From positions 47,160,134 to 47,224,133 of the forward strand of contig CM031879.1 of assembly GCA_018697195.1 (NCBI GenBank): a stretch of 64,000 bases of DNA. The letters are read 5' to 3'. A program made the position numbers and the translations under genes. Position 1 is the first letter of the stretch. Each line of letters opens with the position of its first letter. This stretch comes from Certhia americana (taxonomy: Eukaryota > Chordata > Aves > Passeriformes > Certhiidae). The notes beneath the pieces were generated by a model. The model was given only the letters and a program-made list of their open reading frames with translations. It did no database searches and had not been told where the DNA came from. Positions 24,645 to 35,215 of this stretch are shown here, piece after piece.

Positions 24645-24685
24645 GGTGATGCCTCACTGAAATGGGAGCCCAGTGAGGCATCACC
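24645..24685. repeat. Perfect hairpin, 15-bp arms with 11-base loop
   Basis: The arm ggtgatgcctcactg (24645-24659) is matched exactly by its reverse complement at 24671-24685 around the loop aaatgggagcc. Pairing does not extend clearly beyond the arms, so it is shorter than a typical microRNA precursor. It lies in the SYN3 intron about 0.6 kb downstream of the LTTPNF exon. Confidence 0.85.
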
Positions 24686-25263
24686 CCAAGAAACAGGGAC
24701 TGCTAATTCACTGGGAGAATAAAGACCCCAGAGAGCCTGGGAAAAACAAACAGGTCCTTCTGGGTAGTGAACTGTTTTTCAGGATTCCTTGGCAGGCAAC
24801 CAGCCACTCTGCTTTGTAAGGTCTTGTTCTTCCTTGCAAGGAGGAAAAAAATAACTGAAGGGCTCCCGTTTTTTGAATAAGGTCATCATAATGCACTCAA
24901 GAAGCCCAGCGCCACAGCACCTCATTGTGAGTGCTATGGGGTGTAGCTGCACTTTACAGGTGCTTGAATAAACAACACTACCACTTTCAGGAGAAGAGAA
25001 ATTGTATAAAAGACAAGCCTAATGACTTCAGCCCAGCCAGCTTTTCCCCCACGCTTCACCAACCCCCCTTCCCACATCCCAGACAGCCTCCAACCCAATC
25101 CCACTGCCTGTCTCCAAGTGCGTGACAGCAGAAAAAGGCCTTTTCTCCCACAGGAACAGCCAGTGCGACCCAGATAGGTTGTGGGGAGGTTTAACCCCTT
25201 GGCTGGCTGGTCACATGCCATGTGTAATCACAGGAATGCTATACCACATATGTGTCTGTTTCC

Positions 25264-25283
25264 ATATATATATATATATATAT
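25264..25283. repeat. TA dinucleotide repeat next to a SYN3 donor
   Basis: Ten AT units are followed by gcatata. The tract lies in the intron, 26 nt downstream (in SYN3 sense) of the donor of the 25310-25372 exon. Confidence 0.95.
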
Positions 25284-25309
25284 GCATATACTTTTTTTCT
25301 TTAACTTAC

Positions 25310-25372
25310 CTTCCCCATTCCAGCATGAGCATGTCCCAGCTTGACCACTACAGGAAAATTTGGAGTTGTGAG
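25310..25372 (-). CDS. SYN3: SYN3 coding exon, C domain: 21 codons ending GHAHAGMGK
   Basis: This 63-nt exon encodes 21 residues, including FPVVVKLGHAHAGMGK, a signature of the synapsin C domain (ATP-grasp subdomain that helps position the nucleotide). The acceptor is tctttcag before CTCACAAC and the donor is AAG|gtaag. Both borders are phase 0. The first residues (LTTPNF) differ from the mammalian VTAPHF as I remember it, while the rest is essentially invariant across synapsins. It is too short for simple ORF listing and was found by reading the reverse strand. A TA-dinucleotide tract lies about 26 nt inside the downstream intron. The preceding exon (ending near FFPNHK in the family) was not found in the remaining 38.6 kb to the right. 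Confidence 0.95.
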
Positions 25373-25871
25373 CTGAAAGACAAAAGAAGGACTCTTTCAT
25401 TAGTTAATTTTTCCAGCCACTGTATCTGGAATAATTTTCTTTTATTTAATAGCTCTTACCCCCTTCCTGGATGCTGTAAACTGGATAATAAAAAGGCCAA
25501 ATAAAGTTTGTCTGGATGGTAGGGCAGTGAGCAAATAGCTTTTTACTGGATTCCATATGATTGAAAATGGAAGCCTGGCAGAATTCCTCAGGTCTGACCC
25601 ACTTCTGCTGTGTGATAGCAGTTTTCCCACCCTGTACATAAGGATTTGTGTACACCCATATGCATGTAAAACACTGTTGAACTTGCAAGCTTGAGTAAGT
25701 GAACACTTTCAAATGCTGAAAACATCTGAATGGTAAGAAAGACAAGGGTTGTTTGTTCTTTTCCATTCTGACTGTTTTGGCCTTAATAGTCAGTGCACTC
25801 CTCCCATCTACAGGGAGGGTGGGGGTACAAGGAGAGAAGGAAGTGGGGCCAACCCTTAGGTGCAACTCACG

Positions 25872-25909
25872 GAGTCCATCTATTCATAAAGAGTCCATCT
25901 ATTCATAAA
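25872..25909. repeat. 19-bp perfect tandem duplication
   Basis: The unit gagtccatctattcataaa occurs twice back to back (25872-25890 and 25891-25909) without mismatch. It looks like a recent slippage duplication. Confidence 0.95.
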
Positions 25910-27082
25910 GCCTGTTCTTCTCTACCTTCAAGGGTGGGTATAGTGAATAAAAGAAAACAAAGAAGGATTGGAATCAGCAATAAAAATAGAAAAAAAAAAG
26001 TCATATGTTCTTCCTGGCTTGTGTGGTGTTTCCATTGGGAAGGGTCCTGCCACCCAAGGCACACAAGGTCATCTTAGAGCACATGTGGGATTACTTGAAG
26101 AACTGCAATTACCCTCTCTGCCTTTTCTTCTCCAGTTTTATGCTCATGCAAGGATTCACTTGAAGTGGTCAGCTCATATCTGGGTGGCTGTACTGGTAAG
26201 AAGTGCACATGTCAGGGGTAGGTAGGATATATGCACCACATTTCTCTTATGTACTGGTTGGTCCATTTCTACACCTCTGCTTGGCATCCCTGTAGCCTTC
26301 TTCTTGTCTTGTGATCATGATTCTTGTGATCTAAATGCTATTTGTTCAGTATACAGCTGGTTATTTCTTATTGCATATTTAATTTCCTATAAAGACACTT
26401 TTATCTTTACTTAAGCGCCTGAAGCAATGAGGTCTATTCATTAAGTTAACCTGGAGATCTGGCAATGGGAGGCAGTTGAATTTTGATGGATAAATAGGTT
26501 TCCTATTTATTTAAGTTTGAGAATAGATAAACAACTTGTTCTTGTGTTAATTACCAATTGTCTGTAGGGACAGGCAGGCACTACGCCCTAAAGATAGAAT
26601 GGTGCTGCAGTCTCCATCTGTGGCAGCTCACTATAAATAACAAAATTAGTAATGAACACTGATATGTTTTGCTATTCATCTGCTTATATAAAGAAATGTC
26701 ACAGGAGAGGGGAACAGCGAGTGCATCACGTCCTCAAGCAGCCTGTGTCACTTTCTTCAGGCAGAAAGCTGAAGAAAGATCTTCTTTGGACCACAGAAGG
26801 GCACAATAAATCACAGTCCTGGCACAGGGAGGGACCAGCACCACTGCTTCAAGAAGAGGCAAGAGACTGATAGGTGGCCATCCTGAAGTCAAATGGTTAA
26901 GTGTATGTCCAGGCACATGAGTTTGTACTCCATTTCACCTTTGCATCTTTAATTCATTGTAAGAGCTTGAAATTTAATTTATGCTGGCATAAATGAATCA
27001 ATTGGAGGAGTGCACCTGAGCCTTACTGAAGATAGGGCTCTGGGTGGACCATGCCAGGCCTTTAATGCTGGAAGATGAAAGG

Positions 27083-27180
27083 TAACCTAGTAGTTGGGGC
27101 ACCCAACTGCTCAGGCTCTGGGAGATGTGGCTCGCTTCCCAGCTCTCTCATCCCTGCCCCTTGCACCCTGTTTGAGCCAA
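27083..27180 (+). repeat. tRNA-derived SINE relic (MIR/CORE type)
   Basis: taacctagtagttggggcac, then aggctctgggagatgtggct and cgcttcccagctctc, follow the layout of a tRNA-derived SINE head (tagtggttagggcac ... gggagacctgggttcgattcccagctctg) with A- and B-box-like parts. It is diverged, with approximate borders. Confidence 0.55.
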
Positions 27181-29120
27181 AGTGCTTGCAAGGCCTGGTT
27201 TCTGTTCTCTGTTTGGGAGTGGAGGCAGCAGCTGTTCCTATGGAGCAGGAAAAGCAAACTGCACGCTGTGAGCCCTCCTGATAGCCTAGCAAGGAGGCCA
27301 GAGAAGTGTGCAGGATAGATAATGCTCTATCGCCAGCTCAGAGCAGACAGAGGCAGGAAGCAATGTCTCTGCTGCCCTGTTTTTTGTCCCCTGCCTATGA
27401 TGTTGCTGAGGGAGCCTGCTCGGGCATGGCGCCCAGGAGTGGGAAGCATCTGTTTTCCTGTATACATGCAAAGAAAGTTTGGGATCCAGTAAACAACCCA
27501 AGTTTACTGTTAGTCTGAAAAATACCACCGGCAATGACGTGCTGCGCAAACCTCTCCGTTTCTCTTTGCTTCTTGGAAACATGAGCTCAGCTTTCTTACT
27601 AAGGCTTGGTCTCATCCCGTGTAGGGGTGAGCAGCTGGTGTCAGAGTATGTTGAGGTCACATATGGCTGGGCCTAAGCATAGAACTTGGGGCTCGAGGTG
27701 AGACAGATCCAGACTGTGAACATGTGGTAGCCTCTCTGGGAAAGCTGTGGCTCCAGAGAAATGCTGGTGCATGGTTAGCCAGGAATCTGCCTCTGCCACT
27801 GAAGACCCTCCAGATTTCTATGTATGTGAACCTGCCTTGTGGAGGAACCAACAACAGTGCATGGCACATGCATAGAGCTGCATTATATCATGAGTTTATC
27901 TAGTGACACTGGAGTGCCCTTAGCCTCTGCTGAAGTTAAGTGTAATCGCAAGCTCTCCACACTCTGCAGGACTAAAGCAACCAGAGACCACAACCACCTG
28001 CTGGAAAGCACTTGCTGAAGTGGTGGAAGTGGTTGAACACCACTGCAGTCAACAGGGAGACCTCCAGCTTTCAGCAGAGCCTTTCTGGGACTCAAATCCC
28101 ATTTTTGTTGCTAATAAGGTAGCCAGCCAGCATACTTGGCAAGCACCCAGATGGATAGGGAAGCCAAAAGAAGGGAGAACCTATTATGCGCACAACTCTG
28201 ATGCAATTCACACACAAACACGGTGAGGAGTTCTGCGGGTGGCCAAAGCCACCACAAGGGCAGAGCCCTGAGATGAGTATTTACACACACTGAGTCATAA
28301 ATTTCCCGGGAAAGAAGATTAATATAATCACAGAATAGCACTACATTTTAATAAGAAAAGCATGTTTTTTAGTGCAATCATGCAAAGACATATGTCTGTG
28401 TCTTTCTATGTGTTGCAAGGGCTCTTCTTTTCTTGGAAAAATAGTGAGAAATTCTTTGATCATTTTAAAATGCGCATAAACTGTTGACAGGACTGTTATA
28501 GATGAGGCTGGCAGGATTTGGGATGGGACTATAGTGTTGCAGTGATCATATGTGGGGTGTTAGTTCATATGCATAACTCAACCCTTTGAATTAAAATCTT
28601 ACAAATCTATTTCCAGAGGTTGTGACAAAGCCTTGAAGTGCCAAGGATTACGTAAATGTCTAGAGCTTGGTGTATGTAGAGGCCTGTTAAGAGTCAAACA
28701 GCAGTTTGAATCCTGAATTAGGAACTCATCCATGTCTTTGGTTGTAGTGAAGGGAGAGTCATGGAAGTTATTTCCAACTTAGAACACCCAAGGCCCAAAG
28801 TGAACCATTTCAGTTCCTGATTTTCAGGGCTCTGCTCTGTGTGTAGTGTCACTGCAAGATGACTCCAGTTTATCAGTTTTGGCAGTGGTATGTAAAATGA
28901 GTATGTGTGTAATGTGTATGCACCCATTAGCCTTTATTTGAAAACATGTGGCTGTCGACTGTGACGCTTTCCCTTTTACCTTCTGCTCTTCCTTTCCAAC
29001 AAATAATGAGGGCTTTGTTGCTTCTTGTAAATTTAAGAATATTTTCTCTATACTTTACTGGTGGAGCAGTAGAACAGAGTTGGATCTGAATTGATCCAAA
29101 GGAAGGAATCTTAGACAGGC

Positions 29121-29250
29121 AGTTCAAAGCAAGGTTGGACAACACCTTGAGCAACTTGGTCTAGTGGAAGCTGCCCCTGCACATGGCAGCAGGCATGACA
29201 GATGATTTTTAAGGTCCCTTCCAACCCTTTAACATTTGATGATGTTATGA
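29121..29250 (+). mobile_element. CR1 LINE, 3' end (plus orientation)
   Basis: agttcaaagcaaggttggac, agcaacttggtctagtggaa, gctgcccctgcacatggcag and ttttaaggtcccttccaacc are the standard last 130 bases of CR1, ending gatgatgttatga in place of the consensus gattctatga. Confidence 0.88.
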
Positions 29251-29949
29251 AACCTGATCTAAGCCATAAATACAATCCTTTTGACTTTTCTATTTCACTG
29301 AGACCCTCAAGAGATCTGTTAATTTTAAGTTTGTGATTTTTTGTACTGTCCCGTAGTCGATGAACAAAGTAGAATCTTTTTTTATTTCCTTCTGTTATGT
29401 GTAGTTTTGTGCATTAGTTCACATTATCTAGCTCATTTTATACAATGAACTTTCAGTTTCTAGTGCTATTCTTTCTTTTGCAAAACCCTTCTAATCAATG
29501 CTAAAATGAATAATACAGGCTACATTTACATCATGGTTCATATTAGGAGGGATTTGAGGTGGTGGGACATGGGGTCGTTAAAACTTTGGTCTTTTGGCTT
29601 TGGTATTGTATCACAACAGCATCCAGAGTTTTCAACCAGGCCAGATGGTCCCATAGCACAAGGTATTGTAATTTTGCCTTCACCCCTCCCCCAGAAGTAA
29701 TATTCTGAATTTTTCTTTTATATTCTAAACCTGATTTTTATGTTTATTTAGCTGCTTTCACTTGTATGATGACAAAGTCTGTTTTGGGTGGGTACCTAAC
29801 GGATGACGGGAATGTTGTTTATGCTCTTGAGACCTAAATGTTGGAAGTAATGTGTGTGGCACTTCCCGGTGCCAATTAAATCGAAGGAGCTGTGAACATA
29901 TAATTTCCTGTGAAAGCAAGCAAGCTGATTCAAACCTACAGAAAAATAA

Positions 29950-29970
29950 TGATGTCATGACATGATGTCA
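29950..29970. promoter_or_regulatory. Paired TGATGTCA motifs (CRE/ATF-like)
   Basis: Two copies of TGATGTCA (29950-29957 and 29963-29970) are spaced 13 bp start to start, with an overlapping 12-bp palindrome atgtcatgacat. TGATGTCA differs by one base from the cAMP-response element TGACGTCA and is an ATF/AP-1-family type of site. Binding is not shown. Confidence 0.3.
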
Positions 29971-32900
29971 TTGTGTTTATGGAACTATCTTACTAAAAAC
30001 TTGAGCTGAAGATCAGCACCAGTTGCCTGCCAGCCTTGCCAGGCATGGAAAGATCAGGGCTGCATGTGATAAGGTTTCCTGTAAGACACACACCTGTGTG
30101 TTGATTACTGTGTTGTAATTAGAGCACAATGAAGAAAAAAACATTATCTGGGGAAAGAGGGCCTCAAGGCAGCTTTAAAGACAGTTGAAGTAAATCCTGA
30201 GGAGGAGTAGGTATCTGCAAAGGTCTCAGGAGGAAGGAGATTGAGGGTTTGCTGAGAAGAGCAATGAGATGCTTGTAACAGGAGGAGTTCAATGACAGCT
30301 GGATCATGACAACGTTATACAGGTGGGATCTGAAGCAGTGAGGCAGTTGATGGATGAGATGGCATCAGGGTGATAAAATATCTTTTGATTGTCCCATTGC
30401 TTTTAAAGAGCACAACAGAAGAGGAAAAGAAAAAAAAGAAACCCCAGCAGCAGCATGACTTAATCCCCACATCCTCGAGTAAACAAACCACAAACCAATG
30501 TTTCAGGGCTCCTAACACTTGCTGCGGTTAGAATGGGTCATGGAAGTGAATCAAAAGGGGTAAGCACAAACCAGAACATTTTGTCATTGATTCCACCTCT
30601 AATGTTACATAACTTCTTTATTTGAGACAGGACGTATTTGGGTTCCCCTAGTGGAGAATAGGAGTGTGAGCATTTGATATTATTCTCATTTCTTTGGAGC
30701 TTCAAGTGTGAGAATGATATGAACATATCCAGACAAGCAGATGCTCAGCAAAAAACCCCAAAATGTAGTATGTATGTGCTCGTATTCACACACATATCTA
30801 ACAGTCCTGGCCAATAAATCCCTATTACCAAATATCAAATCACAAGCAGGTTTTTTAAAGGTCTTATGACTACATAGAAAATTTCTATAATTCCTTAATG
30901 CATGACATTCACTTAGCCATTTTGCAGTGGTGCCTTAAAGTACTTATCTTTCCTTTTTTACTAGAAGAGTGAATACCTTCTCCCAACTCCTTACATTGAG
31001 AAACTGTCCACATTTTTTTTGTGGAATGCAGAGAAAGAAAAAGAAACTCTTTGGTTTCCTTTTCCCCCTGACCTGAATTGTGTCCCTTTAGCTGTATTTT
31101 TTTTTAATTAGAAAATTCCATCCCACAGGTAAACACATTGCAAAGAAGAGATGGTGAATGCCAGTTGTTAACTGTAGCATCTAAGCTATGGTAAAAGATA
31201 TAAAAAGAAGACAGATTAGAAATGAAACACTTTATGATTTTTTGCTGGAGTCTTCAAAGCCATTCTTCTAAGAATCCCTGAGGTTCACCAGCTACTGGCC
31301 AGCAAAGCCCTCTTCATTTGGCAGGCTTGACAGTCCCTTTTTTGGGGAAAACTCTGAATTCTCACTGATTTCAAAATAAGTGGCGTGGGGTTTCTTTACA
31401 GAGAACAAACATCCCTAAACTTCACAGAGGAAAACAACCTTTTGCATCATGTCTCACTGAAACCAATCATAACCCAGTTACTGCTGGTCTCTAATCTCAC
31501 CACACAGTCTGCTGCAGATACTTTTCTGTCACCAAAGGACAAAGTGCATATGGTTCTCACCTCAACTTTCATGCACAGTGTAGCTATGTGCCCTGACTGC
31601 AAAGCTGGGAGGCCCCCACATGACTCCAAGTGTTTAGCTGTGATTTCACAACCTTCTGTAGCACATCTGAGAGTGGTGCAGTTATGTCAGTGTAAAATGA
31701 GAAGCAGGCCCTGGGCTTATTGGTACATTCATTGAGAAATATCTGCTTGCCACAGAAAGTTTTCTTGTAAAACCTCATGCCCTTGGAAGTGCCTATGCCT
31801 GCATGCAGACTTGGCTGGCATTGCCATGTCAGGTGCTGGCATGAGCAATGAGCCAGTGGTGCTGCCTGGTACAGGCAATGAGATACTGGAACATTTGAAA
31901 TACTCTCTGGGCCTCTGAAAGCTCTTGGGCAATGAATCACTGCCTTCTTCCTTCTTGCCATTCTTCAGCACTGAAAGCTATAGAAATAGCAGCACAGAGG
32001 ACCAGGCAGTCACAGTCAGACTTCTTTGAAAGATCCATTTTTTATATGTTTTTAAAAGCACAGTTAATAATCTTGATTAATGCCTCAGGAGGGACTTTGG
32101 ACATAAAGAAGAATGAGGATTACGGGAAGTATCACCCTGCAGTTGGCATCTAATGCCACATCTATACAAGTAAATAGACAATGACATAGCAAGGACACTG
32201 GCCCTGATTTGCCTATACTGTTAAATTGTTAGACCAATCCCTGGTGTATTAAGTCTCAAGATGAATAAGCTTCTCCCAAACAATTCCCGAGCACAACATG
32301 GAACCACTATAAGTCTGCAGAGATGCCCCACAGAACAGTGGAGGCTAGAAGAGCTTGATAGCAGAGCTATGACAGAGCTGCCGGAGAATCAGCCTGGCAC
32401 TGTATGGTTTGCTACTGTTAATACAGCCTCTGTCTGCCTTGCTGGGTTGAGCAGGAGGGTAGTTCTTATCTTGCATTATGTATTATCTTTGTCTGCTCCC
32501 ACATTAGTGTTTCATTTTGGTTGTACACACAAATGGTTTATCTCATGCAACCAGATGTCATACCATTCCCATATGACAGTTTCCACTGACTACCTTTTTC
32601 AGACTGAATTCACAGTGGGTCCTTTTTTGGCTTACAGCCACAGATATTTACACCACATTTCTTTTGCCCACTGACCTGGAAAGTCAGGTATTGCTTCACA
32701 TGAGAAATGTTTGAGCTTTGGGCTAAGTTTGTTCTATTTTACAGCTAGATCATATTTTCAGCTTTTTGAGTCCTTAGGCGCATGCAGGAATTCAAATACT
32801 TTGCTAATGTGGTCTAGAGTGAAAGACATGTCCCCTACTTTTTGTGCTCTGGGACATAAATGTGGGGAATAATTCTAGTTCCATGGATTTACCTCCTCCT

Positions 32901-35202
32901 TGGGCTGCACATGAAGTTAAATATGTCAACAGCTCTTCTTAACCCTGAATTTGTTGTGGTGTCTTTTTTAGGCACCTAGAGCAAGTGGGGGCCAGGTAGG
33001 AGCTCTGTTCTTCCTACATCCTCATTCTTGTGCTTCACAGTTTCAAGCTTCTTTCTCCAGATAAAAATCTTCTGTGTTTATCCAGACTAATTTTTGGCTC
33101 ATGTCAGAGACATTGAAGACATGAAAGGCAGCCATTGTATCCCATGTTTGAATTAGCTCTGTGTCTTTTGAGATTTCTTGGGAACTTTCAAATTACATGT
33201 TTTCGGTAGGAGCCAAAAACTGTAGGAAGGGCTGTATTTCACAATCTCTCCAAATTCAGCAATTGCTTGGGAAAGAGAATGAGGTCCCAGGGGGCAAATT
33301 TTATATTTTGAAAGGTGGAAGTATTATGTTTCAATGATTTAGTGAATGAGCACTAATTAACTTCTTTCCCCCACAGCCCCCCCAGTCCAAATGGGACATG
33401 GAATGCTTTCAAACTGAAAAAGGGAAGTTTTTTCTGACATGCATTTAATTTCTCCATGTTTCGTTCTTGAGGATTTTGGAGCTATCAAAACCTTGAAACC
33501 TCTCAAGAGCTGAGAAATTAATTTTCCTGCCTAGGCTTCAAGGGCATAGGTCCACACTGACACCACTTGGATATTTGTCTCCCTCTTGTGTCTCATTCCA
33601 AGAGAAAAGATACAATCTTGCTCTATCCGTTTGCTAAAGCCACTAGGGCTCCCAAGGAAGTGGAAGAAACTGTGGGTGACCTGTGCTCCTCATTGTCTGC
33701 AAACTCAGCGCTGAGAGACAACCTAGCTGATATTAGGAGTAAAAAGCAGAAGGGAGATCAAGCTGGCTCCACACAGGACACAGGCAGAGTTATTTTCAAC
33801 TAGGACTGGCTTCTGCTTACATCTTTCCCAGCTGTAACAAGGGAGGGCTTCCTGAAGTGAAAGCATTCAGACGAAGACAGAAGAAACCACTGTGCGGATC
33901 AGCCCTTTTCATCTCACAACCACCACCTCGGCCAGCAGCATTTTTCCCCTGCTGAGCACACATTGATGTATGTACCACAGGCTGCAGCAGCCAGGAATGG
34001 TGAGAAGCAGGAAGCAGAGAAATTCCTTTTGGAGTAACACATAGGCCCTCTTTTTTACCTTGGGCAAGCCTGGAGTGGCAAAGGATGCTGTGGTCTCTGT
34101 GAGCCCACTCCTTTTGTTTGTCTAGAGAGAAAGGGTTCACCCTTTACTGGAAAAAGAGGTGGAGACCTGAGCTGATTTCATCTCTGAGGCAGTATCTCCA
34201 CTTCTCAGGGATAAATGAGACAAATGTGAGTGAGTTGGTTCACACCCAGTACAGGAAGGCATTTGTTTTTTTCCCAGGCACAGTATGAAGACTGTTGCAG
34301 GATCCAGGTAGCATTTTGGAATGTGGGCAGAAACCCACATGGAGGTAACTGGACATGTGCCCAAAAGAGGGGCATTGGAGCTCATGCCAGGCACTCTAGT
34401 TGGAGGTAGAAGCAGGCACAGTGAAAGTCTGAAACTAGTCTGGAAATATGGGTTTCTTTAAAAACTTGTTTCTTGAATAGAATTCTCTCTTTTTTCTTCC
34501 CATAAACTTTATGCCATTAAATTATTTTTCAAAACCAGTTGCTGAAGTCTTCTATTGAGGTTGTGGCTTTCATTCTCACGGAGATAGTGCCACCACCTCA
34601 GTAATACAGCAGCTGAACTTCTCTGCAGAGTTCAAAATACACAGACCAAACTTCACGGGAGCAGGAGTACCTTTGGAAGAACAACAACATGTCTTTGCAC
34701 AGAAAAAGAAAATAGTTTGCTTTCTCAAAGAAGATAAATCATACCTTAAATGTTAAGGCTTACAGAAAATTAATGTGTAAAAATTAAGTTCAAATGGGAG
34801 AAGCCAAATGGACTTTTAATTTTTTCTTGGTTTTGTTTCTTTAATTGTGAAATCAAACAAAGTTTTGTATTCACTTATCCTTATAGACTTCTCAATTGAT
34901 TGGTTTTTATCCATCAGTTGAGGGTGGGACAACAAAGAGAATATTCAGAACTTCCCGTGCAGAAGTGGCTTGGCTAATTCCATCCTCAGAGAGTAGCAGG
35001 TGTCCATGCTATGTATCTGTGCAATTTTGGGTTTCAGTAGCAAGAATCCCTGATACCGGGCCTTAAGGACAGAATGCTATTTCATATGCATTTTGTAGAC
35101 AGCCCTAATTAGTTAAATTAGTTTGTCTGCATCATAAATGTAAAGCAGCGCACATTGGATTTGTCTCTAATTGTGGCATTGCTCTGGTGATGGGTTGCAG
35201 AC

Positions 35203-35215
35203 TTTTTTTTTTTTT
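35203..35215. repeat. Poly-T tract (13 T)
   Basis: Simple homopolymer run in the large SYN3 intron. Confidence 0.9.

Larger units (their letters stand above)
15826..25309 (-). other. SYN3: SYN3 intron of about 9.48 kb
   Basis: The intron lies between the GHAHAGMGK and KVENQHDF exons. It contains poly-A runs (16578-16605 and 17549-17564), an AT-rich simple stretch (21167-21208), two perfect inverted repeats (19901-19928 and 24645-24685) and a TA dinucleotide tract just inside the donor (25264-25283). No other exon was recognised. Confidence 0.85.
1134..25372 (-). other. SYN3: Synapsin III gene, partial (five internal exons)
   Basis: This is the span of the five SYN3 exons visible here, read from high to low coordinates. 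Synapsins are peripheral phosphoproteins on the cytosolic face of synaptic vesicles. They tether vesicles to each other and to actin, and their central C domain has an ATP-grasp fold that binds ATP. The exons join in phase (63, 143, 75, 103 and 135 nt; 519 nt, 173 codons) with no stop or frameshift, so the gene looks functional. The residues agree best with what I remember of vertebrate synapsin III (for example [18 protein letters not shown] and [10 protein letters not shown]) rather than I or II. Introns are about 5.65, 3.36, 5.23 and 9.48 kb. The N-terminal exons (right) and the proline-rich and E-domain exons (left) are outside the window. An alignment of the joined exons to SYN1, SYN2 and SYN3 would settle the paralogue. 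Confidence 0.93.
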
